Source: Lepisosteus oculatus
Taxonomy: Eukaryota > Chordata > Actinopteri > Semionotiformes > Lepisosteidae
Direction: 5' to 3'
DNA length: 64,000 bases
Assembly: GCF_040954835.1 (NCBI RefSeq)
Contig: NC_090723.1
Location: 568,001-632,000, forward strand
The notes beneath the pieces were generated by a model. That model was not told the origin of the DNA. It searched no databases and saw nothing but the letters and a program-made list of their open reading frames with translations. Numbering within the stretch: position 1 is the stretch's first letter; every line of letters begins with the position of its first letter. Of the stretch, positions 58,301 through 64,000 are shown piece by piece. The position numbers and the translations under genes were made by a program.

Positions 58301-61300
58301 TGAGATCTTTAATGACCTCAGTTTCACAGCTCTGCTAACAGCACAGTGTCTGATGCAGAGGCTTGGGAAATCTGCAGCAACCACACCACCTGCTTTTTGT
58401 TAGAGGCCCGTGACCCCTGGTCCAGCCAGGCTTTGCTTAAATATGTGACTGAGCAGCATGTGTCCCCTGTAATCACTTCTTGGGGTACCCATTTTTGCAC
58501 TGGGTTCTTCCCAGTAGGCCATGATGGAGTTTCCCCTGACTGATCTTATTATAACCTTTCAGGATCTTAAATACTTGTATCTTCCTCTTGTAGACTCCTC
58601 TGTTAATGTGGCTTCTTTATCTGAGTCTGAACAGAGGAACCTCAAGGAAGATTTTAGGTGCTTTGTGTCATGAGAGGTCTTCACCTGCAGGAGTCGCTGG
58701 GGTTAGACACAGTGATGTCTTCAGTTTGTTGAGGGAGCAGACCCATTCATTGAGAGAAGAAATTGAGAGTTTCTGGGAATCAGTGCTTTAGCCTTCGGTC
58801 TCATGCTTGTCTGGAGGATTCCACCAGCTTATACACATGGGTGTGACAGACTGTTTGGAGTTTATAGCATTTAAATTATAAATCCAGGAGCTACGTAAGC
58901 ATGTTGTGAGAGCTCAGCTAGCACCCAAACACATAAACATATTCATTGCTTCACTGGGCCCAGAGCCAGTGATATTCCTCCCATGTAATGTAGCTTTATG
59001 CACATGGACAGTGAACCTTCTTTAAAATGAAACCCTGTCCGGATCTGTAATGATAAACCCTCCTGCACACAAGGCGCAATTTTCTGTAAAGCATCCCTGA
59101 CTAATCTGGCTGCAGCATCTTTTGATCAATAAGTAATAAGACTGTAATGCAGGAGTCTTTATTTTTTGGCTCTTGATGTGCAACATTGTATTCTGTTTCA
59201 AGGCATAGTCCAGTCCTGCCAGAGACAGTGGCCGATATGAAAACACTCCCCTTCCTCACGGCTGCACTGGGCAGGGAGTTCGGAAATGTGTGAGCTTTCT
59301 GGAAGCGCGCAGTGTTGGGTTTCAGTCAATGGAGTGGTTGTTGCAAACTCACTCATGCCTGATTTAGAAAAAGCCTTCGAGATCGCACAGAGCCTCAGGG
59401 TGCAGTGATACTTCACAAGTGTGATGATCTACGCCCTGCAGAACTAAAACCTGCTGTCTCAAAAATGACTATGAAGCAAGTTTCTGGACAGTGTCACTTT
59501 TTTTAGTAGTTGCTGTATCTCAGTGTCAGTGTACTGTAGTTCAGGACCAGGGTACTGTGCCCAAGTGTCAGTGTACTGTGTCTTTGTCAGCTGTCTGTGT
59601 TTGTCTTGCAGGGAGGGGAGCACTGTTACTACCACGGGCGGATCAGGGGAGTGCCGGGCTCCTATGCTGCTGTTTCCACCTGCCATGGCCTGCAGTGAGT
59701 ATCACCGCATACTCAGCCACCATCCTCCCATTTTCACCTGCCTGTTCCAACACTGAGCCACCATACCAGACTGCACCATCGTGACACTCCAGTTCAACTG
59801 TGTGAGCTGTGTGCCACCCTTCCAGAAGGACGGTGCCACACAAAAGCACCTCGTGTATTTGCAAAGACACTGTACAAGCGTGCCAGAAGTGAACAGGCCC
59901 TTCAAGCACAAGTGGGAGTGAAGTGTGAGAGCTACTGGGACCGAGAACAGGAGGCAAGAGCTGTGAGTGTCTGAGAAAACTGGTGCTGTGATCTTGCCTC
60001 TCTGAGATGGTTCCTGAAGCAGCCCACTGACTCTTGAATCAGTGAGGAACAAGCAGGCTTGGCTGACCAGCTCGGCAGTAAAGGTCAGGCCTTCCCCTCT
60101 CCCCGCCCCCCCCCGGAGAGATCTGGCCATGAGCGCCACAGGAGACCCTTTCAATCATAGCGTCTCTCGCAGAGATTTCCTCCCTCTAGCGCAAATGGTC
60201 AAGGACTGTTTTAGTGCCTGTGTGAGCGAGGCCATGTCAGTGCTGTGACTGGGGTGTCCAGCAGTGCAGTGCTTGGACATTCTGAGATGAGACAGGCTTT
60301 TCAATATGAGCATGATGGATCCCATCCTTGTTACCTTGGTACCTGATATTACAGAGTTTTTGAAAGTTAGGCTGTTGTAGTAGCTACACATGTGGTTAAC
60401 AGCAAAAAAATACATACATTGAGTTTGAGATTGCAAAAAGTTTTTTTGTGCAAATAAAAATGTTTCTTCTACCTGCTGTCTCATAAAAGTAGTAATTAGG
60501 GAATGATGGTACTTTAGCAAATAATAATGGAAGATTTTTTGACAAGAGGCAGCTTGGGAAGCCTGCTGCTGGTCTCCCCAGGCCCTGCCCTGCTGCTGTT
60601 CTGGGCACGCTCCCGGCTGGACGGAGCCGTGTGCTTCTTCGGGCGGCCCAGGGAGCTAACGGCCTGTTCCTCTCTCTCTCTGCAGCGGCCTGTTCTTCGA
60701 TGGCAACTTCTCTTATGGCATCGAGCCGGCTGCAGGAGACAGCAGCCAGGTGAGTGTGTCTCTCCCTGCTTCCTGCAGACACAGCCTCATGGCCTCCATG
60801 CGTCCTCCTGTCTCGCTCTCTCCCTTCCTGGCTGTTACTGTGGCCAGGCCTGCATGTGCGATGCAGTGTTTCAGATTGCATTGGTTGGGTTGATAGAAGA
60901 AGACCACTAATAGTGTATGTTGAAGATGGTAATAAACTACCACTTATTTATTGAACTCTTGTTTTTTCCTTGCAAATGACGGTTAACAGTTTTTATTCAG
61001 GTAAGCCGTGTCTCTGTGAAAAGCTCTGTGTGTGTTTAGCCATTTGGCTGGTCGATCTGCTTGTCTGTGGTCGTGCGCTGGCCAGTACTAGGGGTCAGAT
61101 GTTCCTCCTGCCTTTCAGCAAAGTGGCGCGATGAATGTTTAACGCGGCCGTCTCGCTGTCAGCCTTGAGTTTCACAGGCGAGGCGAGGCGGGGGTCAGTG
61201 GGCGGCGCTCTCACGGTCACTCGTGGTCAGTTCAACATGGACCGCCTGGCTGCACCACACTGCCCCGTCACCCACAAGGCACCGCTTTCGGCCAGAGAAG

Positions 61301-63711
61301 CGATCCAACTCCTCCAGCTTCAGCTTTGTTCCGTTAATAAAAATGGGTGTTAAGTAATAAATGTGTGGAATTAAGGGGGCTGAGCTGGAGTGACAATCCA
61401 GGCTAGAAACACTCTGGGATAGAGCATAGACTCGCAGAGATAATCACCATCAGGAAAGCAATTGTGATACTAACGTGGCTATGTGTTCGTGTGCAGAGTG
61501 AATTCTAGTTCCATGTGGCCTGGAGTGATGTAATAGTGTGAGCTGTGTCTGAAGGTCTCTTGCCTTCCTGACCATGATCAGACCTCCTGGCTGCTGCAGC
61601 TGTATATCACGTCACTGGGTCTTAGATCTGAAGGGATGTGCGTCTGTCTTTGTTTTACAAAATACAGCATAAGAAGTATTGATTTTTACGGATTGTTTTT
61701 TCTTGAATTGCAAAAACATTTTTTATACGAAAAGGTTGGCATTCATTCACATTCTTCTTATTACCACAGTGGCCTGCGTTCTTGCTGAAAAACAGTGTAT
61801 GTACAGTATGTACTATACAATCTATGTATGTGAGGTTGTGTTGAGAAATGTAAATTCTTTGTCAGTTCTTGCTCTGTTAAGAGTGCAGTTTTTACTAACG
61901 AATAGAGATGTGGTATCCGTTGGATTGTGTTTGAGGGTGTGTCATAATGAGAGTGTCCTTGTCCAGGCTGTTATACCCTGCCTTTGAGCAGACTTTCATT
62001 CCATAAAAGTCTTGAGCCGCACTGTGCCTCAGACCCTGGACGCTCTCCACAAGGACTGGCTAATGATCATTTAAACTCACTGCTAGATTTCTACAGGAAA
62101 AGGAGCTAACACTACCGTAAATTCAAATATCTCTACAGATGTGCAGGGGCCGTGAAACTTGGATCCCGGCTTTACAGTTCTGAATATTTAGATACATTCC
62201 AGGGAAATGAGCAAGATTCCTTTCTGAGAACTGCAGGACCAAACTGCTGATAGATTGTTGGAGAAAAACCCAGATCTGGACACAACTCTCAGAACCCGCT
62301 CGGTCCGGGAATGTTATTTAGCAAATTAGGGCAAAGTGGTGCTGCCTCCCAGCGCTGGGGCCCTGGGTTCAACTCCACACATGGGGTGCTGTCAGTGTGG
62401 AGTGTGCATGTTGTCACTGTGTTCAAGGGGGTTTCCTCCAGGTGCTCCGGTTTCCTCCCACATTCCAAAAATTGACTTCTGGGAAAACTGGCCTTGATGT
62501 GAGTGTGTCTGTGTGTGTCCTGTGATGGACTGGTGTTCTTGTGCACAGTGCTTTGATTGGCTCTGGCTCCCCCATGACCCAGTATTGGGTGAAGTGGTTA
62601 TAAAATAAAAGGATGGAATGCATATAAGGAAATATCGTTTGTTAGACCTATATTGTTTGACAACATCTCTAAATGTTTGGAGCATTTATTGATCCCAGCA
62701 CAGGGAAGTTAAAATTTCTTAGCAAATTACCTAATATATAAGATGGAAAAAGAAAACTTCCAAGAAGTGCATTCACTTTAAAAAAGAAGTACAAATGACT
62801 ACTCTGTTCATGCCTTTTGGATTAAATGAGCTCATTCTCTATGACATCATTACAGTTACTTGCAGGGTTGCTCAGATAACACAGGAAAGAGATCAGAAAC
62901 AAATATGGTTTAACAAACAATATTTGTTACCCTTAATGAATTAGTGAATGTTGCTGGAGGTGAAGGACTCCAGTATTTATGACTGCACCTGCGTATATCA
63001 GATACCAGCGATAAATGGTTTGTGTAACCTGACACCCAGAGTGACCCATCCACTCTCGCCTTCGCTCTCCTGCGATATGAAATCTCTCACACTCGGGGTT
63101 TCTGATGTAATACTAGGCTGCTATTCAATCCCTCTGTCTGCCTCTGCGGCCATAACGTCTCCCATAACGCACCTTCCCTCCCAGGGCCTCGCTTTTCTGC
63201 TGTCTTCTCGAAAGCCCTCCGCAACACTCCCCACTTGTCCTTCCCTGCCCGGGTGTCTGATACAGCCCTGTGTTCAGCAAGCCCTCTCCCCTGGCCTGGT
63301 CTCCCCATGTCAGACTTGTACCCAGTCCTTCACACACCCCGGGAGTGCTGGTTCATGTGCTGAAGGGTTTGGGCTGGCGAAGATTCAGCACACATCAGGG
63401 TCCTGTTTCCCAGATACAGACCCCCCCCTGCGAGCTCTGCACGGGCTGGACTTACAGAGCGAGTGTGGGCAGGGGGAGAGTAAGGGGGCAGGAAGGGAGA
63501 TTTGGGGCAACAGGAGTGAGTGCTGCGGTACAAACACCTCCGCCATTCCGCCGCCCTGCTGGTGGGACCCTGGATCAGCCATGTGCTCCAGCCGAGCGGC
63601 GCGGTTCTGACTGCAGCGACATGACGCCCTCTCTTGTCTCCCTGGCCCAGGGTTCGGATGCCCATGTGGTGTACAGGATGCCTGGCGAGGAGCTGCCCAT
63701 GCCGTGCCCTG
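43298..63711 (+). CDS. adam11: ADAM metallopeptidase domain 11, first seven coding exons (partial)
   Basis: Adam11 is a transmembrane ADAM without a working zinc site, mainly neuronal, acting in adhesion and LGI-linked synaptic complexes rather than proteolysis (family knowledge). Coding exons seen: 43298-43355, 43754-43926, 49413-49489, 51019-51085, 59612-59694, 60686-60749, 63651-63711, all GT-AG with matching phases, giving about 194 codons. They encode a signal peptide (1 to about 18) and most of the prodomain. Blocks matching human ADAM11 in order are [48 protein letters not shown] and DGNFSY. N-glycosylation sequons occur in VRNDTRG and DGNFSYG. The metalloprotease-like, disintegrin, EGF and membrane segments lie beyond the right edge. 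ADAM22 and ADAM23 are paralogs, but the blocks and the neighbour dbf4b favour adam11. Confidence 0.93.
43356..43753 (+). other. adam11 intron 1
   Basis: This short 398-base intron contains T runs (around 43,445 and 43,650) and no other feature I can support. Confidence 0.8.
43754..43926 (+). CDS. adam11: adam11 coding exon 2
   Basis: The acceptor is GTCCTGCAG and the donor GTAAGT. It starts in phase 1 and ends in phase 0. It encodes an Ala/Arg-rich leader, then the conserved [12 protein letters not shown] block equivalent to human QQLDTRVRQEP. The exon is CpG-rich, as expected close to the promoter. Confidence 0.9.
43927..49412 (+). other. adam11 intron 2
   Basis: This 5.5-kb intron is CpG-rich to about 44,450, then ordinary. 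It carries one V-SINE-like element on the minus strand (48,005-48,312) and GCAG-rich near-tandem sequence around 45,940-46,060. No gene is supported. The long minus-strand frame at 43,677-44,381 is a product of high GC content. Confidence 0.75.
48005..48312 (-). mobile_element. V-SINE/HE1-like SINE, antisense
   Basis: The minus strand reads a box B-like GAACCCGGGTTCAATTCCTG, then the CATGTTCTCCCTGTGTTTAT and CAGTCCAAAGACATGCTGGG central domain. The tail ends in a CCATCCATCC-type stretch on the + strand. It lies in adam11 intron 2. Confidence 0.8.
49413..49489 (+). CDS. adam11: adam11 coding exon 3
   Basis: The acceptor is TCTCTCCTCCAG and the donor GTAAGT, ending in phase 2. It encodes [15 protein letters not shown] and ILDLELN, matching human PVHLAQVSFVIPAF and LDLELN in the prodomain. 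Confidence 0.95.
49490..51018 (+). other. adam11 intron 3
   Basis: This 1.5-kb intron contains the 3' part of a 5S-type SINE on the minus strand (50,291-50,506) and otherwise nothing recognised. Confidence 0.75.
50291..50506 (-). mobile_element. 5S-type SINE, 3' half, antisense
   Basis: On the + strand it starts with ATAATAATCC, the reverse of the (ATT)n tail, then CGCTTTCTGGACACTCCACT and GTGCAGCCCCACCTGGATGA. It ends near the GTTAGGAGGCCATGATTGGT block. Confidence 0.75.
51019..51085 (+). CDS. adam11: adam11 coding exon 4
   Basis: The acceptor is TCTCTGTGCAG and the donor GTAAGA. It encodes [16 protein letters not shown], aligned to human HLLSSQYVERHFSREG. It completes the His codon of the previous exon and ends in phase 0. 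Confidence 0.95.
51230..51375 (-). mobile_element. CR1-like LINE fragment, antisense
   Basis: On the minus strand it contains CATGAAGGGCTGTGGGAGTC then an AGCTGGACAAGATTCTTGGA segment, like the CR1 terminal block. It lies in adam11 intron 4. Confidence 0.45.
54680..54770 (+). repeat. CA/CACT-rich microsatellite
   Basis: Runs of CACACA interrupted by CTCACACACG-type units lie in adam11 intron 4. Confidence 0.75.
55290..55485 (+). mobile_element. V-SINE/HE1-like SINE fragment
   Basis: It has TGTGGAGTTTGCATGTCATC, CTGGGTGCTCCGGGTTCCTC and a CTGATGGACAGGAGTCTATC block. The tRNA-like head is not recognisable. It lies in adam11 intron 4. Confidence 0.55.
57025..57262 (+). mobile_element. V-SINE/HE1-like SINE
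   Basis: It has GCAGCACAGTGGTTAGCAGT (box A-like), GTGTGGAGTTTGCATGTTCT, then CAGTCCAAAGACATGCTGGC and a GGCTCCAGCTCCCCCACAAC tail with GGATGGG. This is the best preserved V-SINE in the window. Confidence 0.8.
58420..58790 (-). mobile_element. Possible antisense LINE remnant
   Basis: On the minus strand, segments such as AAGTATTTAAGATCCTGAAA and an AGAGGAGTCTACAAGAGGAA block recall LINE sequence coding for VFKILKG and RLRGDLI. It is very degraded, so the family is uncertain. Confidence 0.3.
59612..59694 (+). CDS. adam11: adam11 coding exon 5
   Basis: The acceptor is TTGTCTTGCAG and the donor GTGAGT. It encodes [16 protein letters not shown] and [10 protein letters not shown], the HCYYxG prodomain block shared by ADAMs. 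It ends in phase 2. Confidence 0.95.
59695..60685 (+). other. adam11 intron 5
   Basis: This is about 1 kb of intron with no recognised element. The 161-codon minus-strand frame at its 3' end overlaps exon 6 and has no domain. Confidence 0.7.
60686..60749 (+). CDS. adam11: adam11 coding exon 6
   Basis: The acceptor is CTCTCTGCAG and the donor GTGAGT. It encodes [15 protein letters not shown], matching human GVFSDGNLTYIVEP and keeping the N-glycosylation sequon position. Phase 0 at the end. Confidence 0.95.
60750..63650 (+). other. adam11 intron 6
   Basis: This 2.9-kb intron contains a V-SINE-like element (62,325-62,620). A 220-codon + strand frame at 62,948-63,610 lies in GC-rich sequence. 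It has no recognised domain and no good start context, so it is left uncalled. Confidence 0.7.
62325..62620 (+). mobile_element. V-SINE/HE1-like SINE
   Basis: It has GTGGTGCTGCCTCCCAGCGC, GGTGCTCCGGTTTCCTCCCA and CCTGTGATGGACTGGTGTTC blocks, then AAATAAAAGGATGGAATG. It lies in adam11 intron 6, oriented with the gene. Confidence 0.75.
63651..63711 (+). CDS. adam11: adam11 coding exon 7 (last in window)
   Basis: The acceptor is CCTGGCCCAG and the donor GTGAGT, ending in phase 1. It encodes [18 protein letters not shown], equivalent to the human HLIYRTPLLPDPLGC stretch, and includes the conserved Cys before the Cys-switch region. The next exon is beyond the window. Confidence 0.88.
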
Positions 63712-64000
63712 GTGAGTACAGTGCAGGAGCCCCTGCTGCTCCATACAGCCGTCGCCTTCCTCAGGTGTGCTTGGCGTAGAGGTAGTTACACACCTCACTT
63801 TGAGCTCCTGCAGGAGGGGGCAGGAATCCCACAGGACTAGGAGGCATTGTCTGGAAATAACCAGACCTATAACAGAGATGACTGGTCAGACCAGAGAAGG
63901 GCACAGAATGGAAGTGTGCTTGAGTTTGGCACCAGTGGTGCTTACAAAGGTCCCCTCTACACCAAAGGGTGGTAGTTGTGAAGGAGTCATCATAAGTGAA
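63712..64000 (+). other. adam11 intron 7, beginning only
   Basis: Intron sequence follows the GTGAGT donor. Nothing else is recognised before the window ends. Confidence 0.7.

Larger units (their letters stand above)
51086..59611 (+). other. adam11 intron 4
   Basis: At 8.5 kb this is the largest intron in the window. It holds an antisense CR1-like fragment (51,230-51,375), a CA-rich microsatellite (54,680-54,770), two V-SINE-like elements (55,290-55,485 and 57,025-57,262) and a possible further antisense LINE remnant (58,420-58,790). No coding exon is seen. Confidence 0.75.

Noticed and set aside
62948..63610. 220-codon + strand frame in adam11 intron 6
   Set aside because: It sits inside an intron in GC-rich sequence, with no recognised domain or signal peptide and no splice continuity with adam11. 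It is long for chance, so a transcript check would settle it.

Overview
The window is vertebrate nuclear DNA, most likely from a ray-finned fish. It has GT-AG split genes with introns of 0.3-8.5 kb, CpG-rich promoters, no operon structure, and many degraded retroposons: 5S-rRNA-headed SINEs, V-SINE/HE1-like SINEs, a tRNA-type SINE and CR1-like LINE ends. These repeat types are typical of fishes. A holostean (gar or bowfin) or another lineage with fairly large introns would fit, but I cannot fix the species.

Layout, all genes on the + strand. (1) 1-16,642: gene-poor, probably upstream sequence and 5' intron of gjc1. It holds CR1-like fragments, a SINE pair near 2.3-2.8 kb, a 1-kb minisatellite (9,604-10,620), and a GC-rich unidentified open frame on the minus strand (10,628-11,163). 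(2) 16,691-18,052: complete, single-exon coding region of gjc1 (connexin 45), followed by AT-rich 3' sequence with a candidate polyadenylation signal near 23.8 kb. (3) 24-28 kb: intergenic, with one tRNA-type SINE, a GC-rich block at 25.6-26.2 kb and a 5S-headed SINE ending just before a CpG-rich putative dbf4b promoter. (4) 28,740-39,271: dbf4b, whose 11 coding exons were read through matching splice phases to give a 786-residue Cdc7-activator-like protein. (5) 39.3-42.6 kb: intergenic, with two 5S-headed SINEs. (6) 42.6 kb to the end: adam11, with its CpG island and first seven coding exons (signal peptide and most of the prodomain); the gene runs off the right edge.

The three genes are not a pathway. 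Connexin 45 forms low-conductance gap junctions, Dbf4b regulates replication kinase Cdc7, and Adam11 is a neuronal non-catalytic ADAM. Their proximity is conserved synteny with human 17q21.31, but the order and relative orientation of gjc1 differ from human.

I found no undescribed system such as a novel defence or mobile cassette. The best second-look items are the unidentified minus-strand frame, the duplicated acceptor-like sequence before the first coding exon of dbf4b, its tandem AG acceptor, the codon-repeat tail of connexin 45 and the two-length minisatellite.
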